Origin: Rhizomys pruinosus
Taxonomy: Eukaryota; Chordata; Mammalia; Rodentia; Spalacidae
Direction of reading: 5' to 3'
Assembly: GCA_009823505.1 (NCBI GenBank)
Contig: VZQC01006589.1
Coordinates: forward strand, 6,985,564 to 7,049,563
Length of the DNA: 64,000 bases
Shown here one piece after another: positions 10,017 through 21,009 of the stretch; the first letter of the stretch is position 1, and every line of letters begins with the position of its first letter. The position numbers were made by a program, and so were the translations under genes. The notes under the pieces were generated by a model. That model did no database searches. It was not told the DNA's origin and worked only from the letters and a program-made list of their open reading frames with translations.

Positions 10017-11554
10017 AATTTGGGATAACCTATACTGTACCCCTCTTTTCCCATACTCCCCTGCCTTTATCTCTACTAACAGATTTAGCTCTCAATATCC
10101 CTCTCCACATTTTACCATATCTCATGTGTTCTGCTACCTCGTTTTATGATAGCTCTACTCAATTCAGGACCACAGGCTTCCATGCAGTCTCCTCTTGCAC
10201 ACCTACTCTTGATTAACCTTCCCTCTGCCACCCTGCTTCCCTATCCTGCATTTCTCTACTGGCTTGAACATTTCTATTCTCATTTATCCCGTCCTTCTAC
10301 TTTTACTTATTTATATTGTATTAGCTCTCTCTGAAAATGCATCATCTCACACTGGCCCATTCCATTTTCCTGGCCCCCTCCGTAGGCACCACCATGCCTG
10401 GCTTTTGAGATTATTTTTATATATCTGTGAAGAAAGACCCTCATGTTTTGATTGAGATGACATTGAAACTGTAGATTACTTTTTGGTAAGATGCTCATTC
10501 TCACACAATTAATTCTTCCAATCCATGAGCACTGGATGCATTTTTATCTTCTTGTGTCTTCATCAATTTTTTTTCTTCACTTTCTAAAAGTTTTCATTGT
10601 GGAGATCTTTTTCTGATTTATTTTCCCCCTTGCTTAGAATTATATAAAGGAAAGATATGATTTTCTGTACATTAAATTTGTATTCTGAAACTTGCTGAAA
10701 TTATTTAGCAGCTCAAACAATTTATTGGTAGAGTCTTTATTGACTCATCTCTATAGAACCATATCATATGCAATCAGGAATACTTTGACTTCTTTTTCTA
10801 GCTCTCTCTCTTTTGTTTATTTATTTCTGTTGTATTATTTCTCTACCTAATACATCAAACATTATGTTGAAGAGAAGTGGGGAGAATGAGCACTTTTTTC
10901 TTGTTTCTGACTTTTACGGAAACACATTGATTTTTTTTTTTCATTTGGCATCATTTAGAGTTTAAGTTTGTAATATATATCCTTTATTGTGTTGTGTTAT
11001 TCTCTCTATCCAAAGACACTCTATGACTGTTATCAGGAATTGGTGTTGGACTTTCTCAAAGTCCGTTTCTGTGAATATAAAGAGATGATCAGGTGATGTC
11101 CTGGGTCTATTTATATAATAGATAACATTTATTGATTAATGTAAGCTGAGTTAAATTTACATCTATGGAATGAAGCTCGGTTGTTCCTGATAAATGAGTT
11201 TTTGATAGGGTCTTGGATTCAAATTGCCATTATTTTATTGTGAATTTTTGTAACAATGTTTACCAGGGAGATGTGTGTGCAATTTTGTTTTATTAACTGT
11301 GTCTTTATGTTAGTATGAATATAATACTGGCTTCATACAGAGTTATGAAGTTCTTCTTCCTTTCTGTTTCATGGAATAATTAGGTACCATCACATTAATT
11401 CTACCTTAAAATTCTGGTACAATTCTATAATGACTTCATCTGGTCCTGGGCATTTTTTAGTTGGGAGACATTTTATTACTGCTTCAGTCTCATCACTAAT
11501 TATGAATCTGTTTAAATTACTCATTTCATCATGATGTAATTTTGTCATCATTTT
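10017..11554 (-). pseudogene. Older L1, ORF2 3' part, decayed, minus strand
   Basis: From about 10350 to 11542 the minus strand carries decayed L1 ORF2 reverse transcriptase sequence, for example the plus-strand phrases 'caggaatactttgacttctt' and 'cttcatctggtcctgggcat'. A short frame at 11390-11638 keeps part of the RT N-terminal segment (residues [13 protein letters not shown]...). 10017-10350 is probably more of the same element but is less clear. L1-A interrupts it at about 11555 and it resumes at about 16189. Confidence 0.75.
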
Positions 11555-11790
11555 TGTTTTACATACATTTTTGTACAAGATTATTTTACAAATAAAATCT
11601 AGACCCCTGTCCTGCTCCCAATCCCCCCCCCCAACCACATGAGATTCACACTTTCAGTTGGTTCTTTGATGCAGTCCTTTCTGTTGTTGGTGTTGGTGTT
11701 GTTATTTCCATTATGCATCACTCCCAACAAGAAATGTTTACAACTATGTTATTGGCACTAGCAACCACAGATGAGGGATACCATTCTTTG
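11555..11790 (-). other. L1-A 3' UTR
   Basis: Non-coding 3' end of L1-A. Read on the minus strand it has GTT/AAC-type short repeats (plus strand 11680-11703), a G-rich run (C9 at plus 11624-11632) and an AATAAA-like end. It is homologous to the 3' end at 29673-29960. Confidence 0.75.
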
Positions 11791-14739
11791 TTTGTTTTTT
11801 TGGGGACTGTGTTACTTCACTTAGCATAATATCTTCCAGTTCCATCCATATACCCGCAAAATTCATGATGTCTTTTTTTTTTTTTTTTACTGCTTCATAG
11901 AACTCCATTGTGTAGATGTACCACAGTTCAACAACATTTGGGTTGGTTCCAGCTTTTTGCTATTGTGAACAGAGCTGCAATAAACATAGTTGTGCATGTA
12001 TCTCTGCGGTAAGAAGAGTCTTGTGGGTATATACCCAGGAGTGGTATGACTGGGTCAAATGGCAGACTCATTTTGAGTCTTCTAAGGGTTCTCCACACTG
12101 CTTTCCACAGTGGCTGTACAAGTTTACATTCCCACCAGCAATGGATGATTGTTCCCCTTTCTCCACAACCTCTCCAGCACCTGGTATCATTCATATTCCT
12201 GATCCTAGCCAGTCTTATTGGAGTAAGATTATATCTCAAAGTGGTTTTAAGTGGCATTTCCTTAATTATTAGCGATGTTGAACACTTTTTCAATCTTCCG
12301 ATGTCTTGTTCAATTTCTGTTTTCAGGGGTTTAAAATTTTTGTTGTAGAGATCTTTGGTATCATTGGTTAGGTTTATTCCTAGGTATTTTATTGTTTTTG
12401 AGACTATTGTGAGTGGGAAGGTCTCCTTGTATTCCTTCTTCAATTGCTTGTTTTTGGTGTAAAGAAAGGCTACTGATTTTTCTAGGTTAATTTTGTATCC
12501 TGCCACTTTACCGAAGCTCTTAATTGTTTCTAGGAGTTTTCTGGTGGAGTTTTTAGCATCCCTTAAGTAAGCAGTCATATCATCAGCAAAAAGTGATAGT
12601 TTGACTTCCTTTTTTCCAATAAGAAGTCCTTTAATTTCCTTTTCTTGCCTTATTGACCTAGCAAGGGTTTCAAGCACTATATTGAAAAGGAATGGTGACA
12701 GGGGACAGCCTTGCTGAGTTCCTACCTTTAAAGGGAATGCTTCTGTCCTTTCCCCATTTAGGAAGATATTGGCTGTGGGTTTCTTGTATATGGCTTTGAT
12801 TACATTGAGGAATGATCCCTCCAGTCCAATTCCCTCTAGGACTTTAAACATGAAGGGATGTTGGATTTTGTCAAAGGCTTTTTCTGCAGCAACTGAGATA
12901 ATGGGATTTTGTCTTTCAGTCCATTTATATGCTTGATGATGTTTATTGATTTTCCTATGTTGAACCATCCCTGCATCTCTGGTATGAATCCAACTTGGTC
13001 ATGATGCATGATCTTCTTGATGTGAATTTGTATGCAATTTGCAAGTATCCTGTTTAGAAGTTTTGCCTCTGTGTTCATTAATGAGATGGGTCTATAGTTC
13101 CCCTTTTTGGTTGTATCTTTACCTGGTTTTGGTATTCAAGTGATGCCTGCTTCATAGAAGGAATTTGGGAGAATTCCCTCTGTTTGTATCCTTCTAAACA
13201 ATTTGAGTAATAATGGTTGTAAATTTTTTAAAAATGTTTTATAGAATTCTGCTGTGAAGCCATCTGAGCATGGGCTTATTTTAGTTGGGAGGCTTCTTAT
13301 TACATCTTCAATTTCTTCATAAATTATGGGTCTGTTTAAGCTGTTGATCTCTTCTTGGTTGAGCTTTGGTGATTCCCAGGATTTCAGATATTCATCCATT
13401 TCTTCTCGGTTTTCAAACTTAGTAGAGTATAGGGTTTTGAAATATTCCCATATGATTGAATGGATCTTTTCCTTGTCTGTTGTGATATTTCCCCTTTCAT
13501 CACAGATTCTATTGATTTGAAGTTGTTCCTTCTTTCTTTTACTTAACTGGGCTAGAGGTCTGTCTATCTTGTTTATTCTGTCAAAGAACCAACTTTTGGA
13601 TTCATTGATTTTCTTTATGGGTTTCTTTGTTTCTGTTTCATTGATTCCTGCTCTGAGTTTTGTTATTTCTTCCTGTCTGCTGCATTTAGGGTTCATTTGT
13701 TACTGCCTCTCAAGCGTTTTTAGCTGCAGTGTTAGATTGTTCACTTGTGCTCCTTCTGTTTTTTTGTTGTTGTTGTTGTTGTTGTTGTTGTTTTTTGGTT
13801 TTTTTTTTTGTTTTTTTTATGTAGGCACTCAGGTCTATAAACTTCCCTCTTAGGACTGCTTTTAAATTGTTCCATAGGTCTTGTTGTGGTGTATTATCAT
13901 TGTTATTCTGTTCCAGGAATGCTTTTGTTTCTTTCTTTATCTCTTCCTTGACCCATTCATTATTCAGGAGAGTGTTGTTTAGTCTCCATGTGTTCTTGTA
14001 GATTAGAGGGCTTATCCTGGAGTCGATATTGAGCTTTATTGCACTGTGGTCTGATAGAATGCATGATATTATTTCAGTCATTTTGTTTCTGTTGAGTTTT
14101 TCTGTGCCCCAGTATGTGGTCTATTTTGGAGAATGTTCCGTGAGGTGCTGAGTAGAAAGTGTATTCTCTGGTGGAATATTTGGTAGATGTCTGTGAGGTC
14201 CATTTGGTGTATCATATCATTCAGTTAAGATGTCTTTCTGTTTATTCTTTGTCCCATTGATCTGTCCAAATGACTTAGTGGGGTATTAAAGTCCCCTACT
14301 TTTAGTGTGCTGGGGTCAATCTGTGCCTTGAGGTCCTGAAGAATTGTCTTTATAAGATTTGGTGCACCAGAGTTTGGTGTATATATACTCGTGATTGTGA
14401 AGTCTTCATGGTCAATTGTTCCTTTGATGAAGATGTGATGGCCCTCTTTGTCTCTTTTGATTTCTTTTACTTTGAAGCCTATTTTGTCTGATATTAAAAT
14501 CACAACACCTTTCTTTTTGGTACCATTTGCTTAGAATACTTTTTTCTATCCCTTCACCTTAAATTGGTGCCTATCCTTGAGATTGAGATGGCGTTTTGTA
14601 GACAGCATATAGATGGGTTTTGTTTCATAATCCAATCTCCCATTCTATGTATTTTGATTGGGGAGTTTTGTCCATTAATATTTAAGGTTATAATTGAAAG
14701 ATGCCTGTTGCTTCCTATCACGCTGTTATCCATTTGCAT
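11790..14739 (-). pseudogene. L1-A ORF2 pseudogene (endonuclease, reverse transcriptase)
   Basis: ORF2 of an L1 normally encodes a protein of about 1,280 residues with an AP-like endonuclease, a reverse transcriptase and a C-terminal Cys-rich domain, used to nick and copy at the target. Here it is split into at least six frames. The start (from 14739) keeps the LNINGQNSPIK block but loses the QET catalytic region to a frameshift. Endonuclease pieces at 14503-14225 and 14081-13710 keep GDFNTPLS and LSDHSA. RT N-terminal pieces lie at 13696-13136 and 13078-12836. The longest piece (12968-11928, 346 codons) has motif A (AFDKIQ, residue 31 on), FADD at residues 127-130 and the C-terminal CWRGC...HCWWEC motif. 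About 230 residues are missing near residue 224 of that piece, in frame. A (TTG)n run at 13759-13790 expands a Gln/Lys tract. Confidence 0.92.
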
Positions 14740-14775
14740 TTTTAGTCTCAGTTTCTACTTCTGTGGTTGTTTTTA

Positions 14776-15941
14776 TTACTTTCTCTTTCTAGGTGCTTGG
14801 GGATGGTTGCTCCTCTCTTTTGTCCTTTGAATTGCTTCAAGTATTCTCTGAAGGGTTGGTTTTCCAGACATGTATTCTATTATCTTGTTTATATCATGGG
14901 AGATTTTTCTCTCTCCTTCAACTATAATCCACATTTTTGCTGGGTATAGTAACCTGGGTTGGCATCCATAGTCCTTTAACACTGGGAATGCTTTGCTCCA
15001 TGTTCTTCTTGCTTTCATGGTTTGCACAGAGAAGTCAGTCATAATTCTGATGGGTTTCCCCTTGTATGTGACTTGTTTTTCTCTTGTGGCTTTCATAATT
15101 TTGTCTTTGTTTTGGGCATCTAGCATTTTTACTATGATATGGTGTGGGGAGTTTCTTTTCTGATCTTGTCTGTTTGGAGTTCTATGTACTTCTTATATTT
15201 GTATGGGTTTGTCTTTTTTTAGTTTGGGGAAATTTTCATCTATTATTCTGTTGAAGATCTGATCAATACGATTCTCTTTGGATTCTTCTCCTTCCTTTAT
15301 TCCTATGATGCAGAGGTTTGATCTTTTCATAGTGTCCCATATTTCCTGGTTGTTGCACTTTTGTGTATTTTTAAATTTTTCATAATCATTATTTGAGCTT
15401 TTTAGTTGCTCTGTGTGGTCTTCCAGGTCTGATATTCTTTGTTCTGCTTCCTCCATTCTATTTCTGAGGCTTTTTCCATTCCTTTCCTCTTGATTGGATG
15501 AGTGTTCTATTTCCTTTTTCATTTCATCCTGTGATTTCTTTAGTATTTCCACCTCTTTTCGGAGCTTCTCAGTCTCTTCTTGGCACTCCTTACTGCGCTG
15601 GCTGGCTTCCTTTTCAGTGTTTCCGCTTCCTTCCAGTTTGTCATTTCTCCCTCTGGTTCTTTCTGGAGTTTGTCATTCTTTCCCTTTAGTTCTTTCCGAA
15701 GTTTGTCACTGTCTCTCTCTAGGCCCTTCTTGAGTTTTTCATTCTCTTTCTTTAGTTCTTTGACTTGTTCTTTATATTCTTTAATTTCTCTGAATAGGTC
15801 TTCAATTCTTCCTCTGAGGTCTGTTTCTTGGGTCATCCCCAGGGGGATCCCACTGTAGCAATCTCCTCCATTGTTGGTAGAGCTTGGTGTGGAATTATCC
15901 TGCACCTTTCCCATGTTGTCCCTTCGTCGTGTCCCTGGCAT
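14776..15941 (-). pseudogene. L1-A ORF1 pseudogene (RNA-binding protein)
   Basis: L1 ORF1 encodes a trimeric coiled-coil RNA chaperone that packages L1 RNA. Three frames recover it. 15941-15540 gives the N-terminus and coiled coil, rich in Glu/Lys heptads. 15552-15193 gives the rest of the coil and the start of the RRM (MKRSNLCIIGIKEGEE). 15126-14776 gives the C-terminal domain (TYKGKPIRI...TWSKAFPVL...). The coiled coil contains three copies of a 33-nt unit (starting at about 15636, 15668 and 15701 on the plus strand) where L1-B has one. The first spacing is 32 nt, so an indel has already occurred. At least two frameshifts break the gene. Confidence 0.9.
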
Positions 15942-16188
15942 GTGAGTTTCCCTTTTTTGCCTGTATTCCTAGGTGAATCACAAATGTGTTGAAGGTTTGC
16001 TTTGCTTGCCTCCTTCAGATGCCTTTTTTTTCTCTTCCTTGTTTATGGACTTGTCTAGGTTTCAGGCTTTCAAATTTGTTTTTATATTGGAAGTCTAATT
16101 CACTCTTCCTTTCTGTTCTGAGGTTCTGTGCTTCAGGTGGTCCTGCTAAGTCCCTGATCTAACCACTGCACACTCTGTCATCTTTTCG

Positions 16189-17460
16189 TATCTCTGAATT
16201 CATCCATTCCTTTTAGTTTTTCCAATTTAGAAATATAGAGTCTTAAAAAGAATGTCTTTATTTTCTGAATTTTCTCACGAGGAAGTGTAAACTCTCCATT
16301 TTTGTTCCTAATTTTACTTATTAGCATCTTTGTTCTCTTTCCTTTGGTTAATTTGATTAAATTTCATCAGGGTTTTTTTTTATGTTTTCATAGATCTTAG
16401 CTTTCATTCTATTGATTCTTTGTATTCTTTCTTTTTTAAATGTTTAATGCATTTTTTATTTTTTTTAAATGTTTAATGATTCTTTGTATTCTTATTTTCA
16501 CTTATATCTCAGTAATTTTAGCCCTGGCTTTCAGTATCTCTTCCTGCCCACTTTTGATCTAATTTGTTCTTGTTTCCTAAGAACTTATGGTGTATCATTA
16601 AATTATTAACTTGAGTGTTCTGAAATTTTTTGAGGTAGGTAAATAGAAATATAAACTCCATCCTTAGGAATGGCTTCACTTTTTCCCATGAATTATTTGC
16701 TGTGTTTTCATTTTCATTACACTCTAATAGTATTTCCTTTATGAAACTCTGTGTACCTGTGTTCGGCATGTGTGTGTTTAGAACTGAATTATCTGTGCCC
16801 TGTATTTTTTCTTTGCTGAGTATGAATTGAACCTCCTTATCTCTTCTGAATAGTTTTTGGGCTGAAATCTATTATTATACATACTAGGATAGCAGTGCCT
16901 ACCTAGGTTTTCCTAATTCCTAATTCCATTTGCTTACAGTAATTTTTCTTCATGCTGCTACTCTTAGGTGCTATGTATTTTTAATACCAATATATGTTTG
17001 TTGGAGGCTGCAAAACTATGATCCTGATTGTCTAGTCCAATTTACTAGTCTCTGTCTTTTTATTGGGGAAACTGGAACTATTAAATTTCACAATTATTAC
17101 TGAAAAATTCATAATAATTTTTAAATTTTGTTCAGTTATATTTCTTTTGATTGACTGTTCTTGAATTGTTTATTTCCTCTGGCCTATTTGGTGTGTTTGT
17201 CCTACTATTCAGGTGAAAGTATTCATTCCAGTATCCTTTGTAGAGTAGGTTTAGGGGGTCTAAATTCCTTTAATTTGTTTTCAATATGGAAACTTTTATT
17301 TCGCTTTCAATTTTAATAGTTATTTTTATTGGATATAATAGTCTGGGTTGACAATTGTATTCTTTTGGAACTTGCAATAAATCTTTCCAGCCCTTTCTGG
17401 CTTGCAATATTTTTGTCAAATTATCTGACCTTGTGACTAGCATGCTTTTATAAGTGACTT
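16189..17460 (-). pseudogene. Older L1 resumed: ORF2 N-terminal and ORF1/ORF2 junction, minus strand
   Basis: Continuation of the L1 interrupted by L1-A. The plus-strand phrases 'ctttcctttggttaatttga' and 'ccttaggaatggcttcac' match decayed endonuclease and linker regions. A frame at 16769-16518 keeps residues like QSFIKEILLE...NNSWEKVKPFLRMEFI. 'gtattcattccagtatcctttgtagag' sits where ORF1 ends in other L1s. Frameshifts and stops are dense. Confidence 0.75.
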
Positions 17461-17900
17461 GACTTTGGCCTCTGACAGCTTTACATCCCTTTATGTTGAT
17501 AATTTGAGTCAGTGTCTCCCTGATGCCCCAGCCTGCCTGGAAGTTACCACGCTGGCCAGGGTGGTCTCCATCTCACAGAGATCTGCCTGCCCAAAGGTTA
17601 TGTCTTCTCATATTGTCCCCAAACTCTCCTATGATGTGTGGAGCTTGGATCATGGACTTTAGGACCTGAGGAACCCTCAGTCCCAGAAGCTGGGGGTGGC
17701 AGAAGTCTGCACCAATGGCTCAGGGACTGGGACCTCTTTTCTGTTGGCGCCTGGGAGCTAGTAGGAAGCTAAAAGTTTGAGCTGGGTGTTCAGGGTCCAG
17801 AGAGCCCCTTTCCTGTTGGTTCCAGTTTATCTCAGAATGTTAAAGTGTAAACCAGGTTCTCATGTTCTGCCAACTCCCTACTTAGAGAACTTGGTGTGAG
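17460..17900. other. Uncertain; possible L1 5' sequence and B1 scrap
   Basis: GC-richer than its surroundings. 'ctcacagagatctgcctgccc' resembles a piece of a B1 on the minus strand, and the following stretch lies where the 5' UTR of the older minus-strand L1 would be expected. Neither assignment is secure. Confidence 0.3.
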
Positions 17901-17904
17901 GGTG

Positions 17905-18225
17905 GCATTTTTCCTTATGACTGAATAAAATTCCATTTTGTATATGAGTCTCATTTCCATTATCTATTTATCTGTTGGTGGACATTCAGGCTAATTCTAC
18001 TTAACTTCTATTGTGGGTTGTATAGCAATAAACATGAATAACCAGATATGTGTCATAGGACAGGATCTTTAGAATATATGCCCAGCAGTGGTATAACTCA
18101 GACAAAAGGTAATTCTATTTTTTTTCTATTTTGTGCAACACCTACATTAAGTTCCATAATGGCTGTCCTAATTTACACTCTCATCAGCAATGAATAAGGG
18201 TTCCTCTTTTCCTAACCCAGATGGA
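17905..18225 (-). pseudogene. L1 ORF2 C-terminal fragment, minus strand
   Basis: Plus-strand phrases 'tgtatagcaataaacatgaa', 'gcccagcagtggtataactc' and 'aatggctgtcctaatttaca' are the reverse complement of the conserved region encoding the end of L1 ORF2. It is a separate, diverged fragment with no open frame. Confidence 0.8.
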
Positions 18226-18744
18226 TTTTATCTGTTTACATAAGGTGGCCAGTTTTCAATGATTAGATCATCCAGTAACTCAATTAGCCAAAACACATTA
18301 TTATCAATTCAACCATTGGTGAATAATTTAGGCAAAACAAATAATGAGAATATCAGAAAAAGATCTTTCTTTCATCAAGTTTATATTCTTATACAAGAAG
18401 GTAATCATGGAGTTTAATGAATATAAGTAATTAGGAAGTGGTGAGTGTCAGGAAATGGAAAAAGTTCTCCATGCTTGGGGGGGGCAGAGGCATGTAAGAG
18501 AGAGGAGTTACTTTGCTACTTACTCATCTTAATGACTGCTGAGGAATCAAAAGGACTGAATCCCAGGATGGAAATGAGTCACTAGGAGGAGGAGGGAGGG
18601 CGAGAGATCCTGAACTCAGAGTCGCTAATGTTCTTTGAGTTTCAAGTCCTTGCAAAATGCTTGCAAAATCCAACTGATAAATATTTGCTGAATGCAGGTA
18701 GTTTTTCTAATTACTACTTATCACTTCTTTAAATTGCTAAAATC
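18226..18744. other. No recognised feature
   Basis: Unique-looking, with a G-run near 18478-18484 and a purine-rich patch near 18585-18605. Confidence 0.45.
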
Positions 18745-19027
18745 AAAAATACTCAAGTTAGGGGCTGGAGAGATGGCCTAGTGGTTAAGAGCGCTGACTG
18801 CTCTTGCAGATGACCCGGGATCTATCCCCAGCACTCACACGGAGGCTAAGAACTGTCTGTAACTCCAATTCCAGGAGAACTCCAGTTCCAGGGGAATCCG
18901 ACACCCTCTTCTGACCTCCGCGGCATTGCAGGACATGGGTGCACAGACCTGCATGCAGACAGTACATTCATACACATAAATAAATAAATAAAATAAAACT
19001 AAAAACAATTTAAAAAATACTCAAGTT
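18745..19027 (+). mobile_element. Young B2 SINE, plus strand, with 15-bp target duplication
   Basis: Insert about 18760-19012, flanked by a perfect 15-bp repeat (18745-18759 and 19013-19027). The head is ggggctggagagatggccta, with a B-box-like sequence near 18812. The 17-bp internal duplication lies at 18861-18877 and 18878-18894, and the tail is (aaat)n. One of four B2 copies here with that duplication. Confidence 0.95.
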
Positions 19028-19307
19028 TATTTCTTATGTCAGGACAAAGAAAGAAAACAGCCTACCAGTCTCTCCTTGTATGTAGCTGTCAAGCTGAGGT
19101 TTGACCTGAATTCCATGGAAGGCATACCATTAACAAATGGATTTCTACTTTCTAATGATTAATTCAAAAAAAACTTCTGTGTACATAAGACCCTATCTTA
19201 ATTTCTCAAAGCTGTTTCCCTCTGTGGTTTATGGTATAACAGAAATAACTACTGAAGTCATCATAGGATCCTGACTGCATTCACAGTGTGTTCATTGAAG
19301 AATAAGT
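19028..19307. other. No recognised feature
   Basis: Unique-looking sequence between a young B2 and a solo LTR. Confidence 0.4.
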
Positions 19308-19701
19308 GAAAAATGTAAGGAGCTGCAGGCTTTAGCTTGCTTACGCTGAGCTTGCTTACAAGGAAGTTGACTCTGTGAATTGTCACCTCGAGCCTTTTTC
19401 CAAGAGCTGGGTGCGGACGTGCAGTAAAAGTCACCAGATACTCCAGCCCGATGTCTCAACTCAGTGATTTTGCAAAAACAGACCCTCCTCTGACGCCAGA
19501 GAGCCCGATCAACTGATTACCCTGCTTTACACTCCCCCTATATGCTTCCCGCCTTTTGCCAAATATATACTGCTGTCATAATTCAATAAATCAGACTTTG
19601 ACAGCCTTGCAAAGTCTCGTTCTTTTCTCTCGCTTATCTACAGGTTTTGGGGTTCCCTCGGGTACCCAACGTTACATGACCCGTAGACAGGGTCAGAAAA
19701 A
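19308..19701 (+). mobile_element. Solo LTR of an endogenous retrovirus, 6-bp target duplication
   Basis: The element 19314-19695 (382 bp) starts TG and ends CA, between identical hexamers gaaaaa at 19308-19313 and 19696-19701. Inside are a TATA-like ccctatatgc (about 19537), an AATAAA signal at 19585-19590 and a following U5-like stretch. No internal region or second LTR is present, so it is a recombined solo LTR. A 6-bp duplication suits a class II (ERVK-like) element. Orientation is taken from the TATA/AATAAA order. There is no coding capacity. Confidence 0.75.
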
Positions 19702-20181
19702 TACTGCTGCAGTTTTTCACTGGTCACATGAATCTGTTTAGATTCAGCTTTTCCCAGATGTCCTCAGATTCTCCAATGGGAGAAGGCTGAAGTTGCCCAT
19801 TATTGGAGGAACAGGTACACGGAATTGTTAACAATGAAGACTTCAGGATGAGAAGCACAGGAAGTTCCAGGAATCATCAGACAATAGGACTTTGCACACA
19901 CTCATTTTTGTAGTGAAGAAGCAATTTTGATTTCTTTGCCTATGGCTGCATAGTCATCAGAATAATAACTGGTCATTCTGTGAAGTAGGACTTGTGTGGC
20001 ATACATTTCCCATCATTTCACATTCAAGCTCACTTGCGTTATTGTATTTTAAATAGCTTCTCTAAAAAACATTTGCTTAAATTTTGGCTTATACCCTTGT
20101 TTCTGTGTTATTTATCCTGGAAATATGTTTACTTTGGGATGGAACATTTTATCTTTCAGATGTAAATTGATTCTATACTTT
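19702..20181. other. No recognised feature
   Basis: Unique-looking AT-rich sequence between the solo LTR and the chimeric SINE. Confidence 0.4.
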
Positions 20182-20424
20182 AGCTTCAATTTTTTTTTTT
20201 GAGACAGGGTCTGCCTATAGTCCCAGCTGGCCTGGAACTCACCAGGCTGCCCTTGAACTCACAGAGATCCATCAGTGCTAGGATTAAGGGCCTGCACCAC
20301 CACGCCCTGCTTAAGGACTGTTCTCAGCCGCCATGTGGGTGCTGGGAATCGAAACTGGGTCCTCTGCAAGAGCAATCAGAGCTCTTAACCACTAAGCCAT
20401 CTCTCCAGCCCCAGCTTCAATTTT
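20182..20424 (-). mobile_element. Chimeric SINE: B2 head fused to B1 body, minus strand
   Basis: Read on the minus strand: a B2 tRNA-derived head of about 110 nt (from ggggctggagagatggctta at 20412 to about 20306), then a B1 body (about 20305-20200), then an A-tail. One 12-bp direct repeat, agcttcaatttt, flanks the whole unit (20182-20193 and 20413-20424), with none at the internal join. Therefore it most likely inserted as a single RNA. This differs from B4, which has an ID-type head. Confidence 0.8.
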
Positions 20425-20653
20425 CAACTATTTTTATATTCTATTTGTACCATGACTTTTCTCTTTTTTCTTCTTTGTATTTGTTTTGTTTCTTTAATAT
20501 TCTTCTTTCTAATAGAGGAGGAGCTACATTCTTTATTTTCAGTATTTTACTGTTACCTAGGAATTTATATGTAAATAAGTTACTAACTTGGTACAATTAT
20601 GTTACCACAATGGCACGACTATTGCAACATACATTCATTCATTTATACTTATA
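20425..20653. other. No recognised feature
   Basis: T-rich sequence, possibly more decayed L1, but no landmark is secure. Confidence 0.35.
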
Positions 20654-21009
20654 CTGATTGTCAGGGTGTGAGCTCCAGAAGCCCATAGGAATGCAGAGAC
20701 ACCTAAGACCAGAGGTCCAAGAACCTGCTCTACTAGGCATGGCCTTTGGTTATGCTAAAGCAGGCCACCCCTGATTACTCAGGAATCTTCCACCTCGGAA
20801 GCCAGATTCCAGACTCTGACCCACCCCCACTCCCCCTGAATCTCATCCCCACCTTCTCCCTTAAATTCCCAAGCCAGACGCCATTCTGGGCTTGGCTCCT
20901 TCTCTCCCCTAAGCCTAGCCCCGGCTACTCTGAATTAAACTTTGCTCCAAAGAACTCAGACCTCATGGCTTTTCATTCCGGGGGGAGCGCGCCATAACCT
21001 TACACTGAT
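20654..21009 (+). mobile_element. Solo LTR, 346 bp, 5-bp target duplication
   Basis: The element 20659-21004 begins tgtcagg and ends ccttaca (near-perfect terminal inverted repeat, TG...CA). It is flanked by ctgat at 20654-20658 and 21005-21009. It contains an ATTAAA polyadenylation-type signal at about 20934 and a GC-rich 3' end. The 83-codon frame inside (20746-20997) has no known domain. Orientation is inferred from the signal. The family is not recognised; a 5-bp duplication fits ERVL/ERV3-type or some other integrases. Confidence 0.72.

Larger units (their letters stand above)
11555..16175 (-). mobile_element. L1-A: nested LINE-1 element, minus strand
   Basis: A 4.6-kb L1 running right to left: 5' leader at about 16175-15945, ORF1 15941-14776, ORF2 14739 to about 11790, 3' UTR about 11790-11555. 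Imperfect target duplication tgtcatcatttt/tgtcatcttttc (near 11543 and 16176). The older L1 continues on either side, so L1-A is a nested insertion. Both ORFs are broken by frameshifts and ORF2 has an internal deletion. The element is shorter than a typical 6-7 kb L1 because of that deletion and a short or truncated 5' UTR. Confidence 0.88.

Noticed and set aside
18761..18840. tRNA gene suggested by A- and B-box-like sequence in the B2 heads
   Set aside because: The head is the tRNA-derived part of B2 and is continuous with the B2 body and tail; it does not fold as a mature tRNA that I can support.
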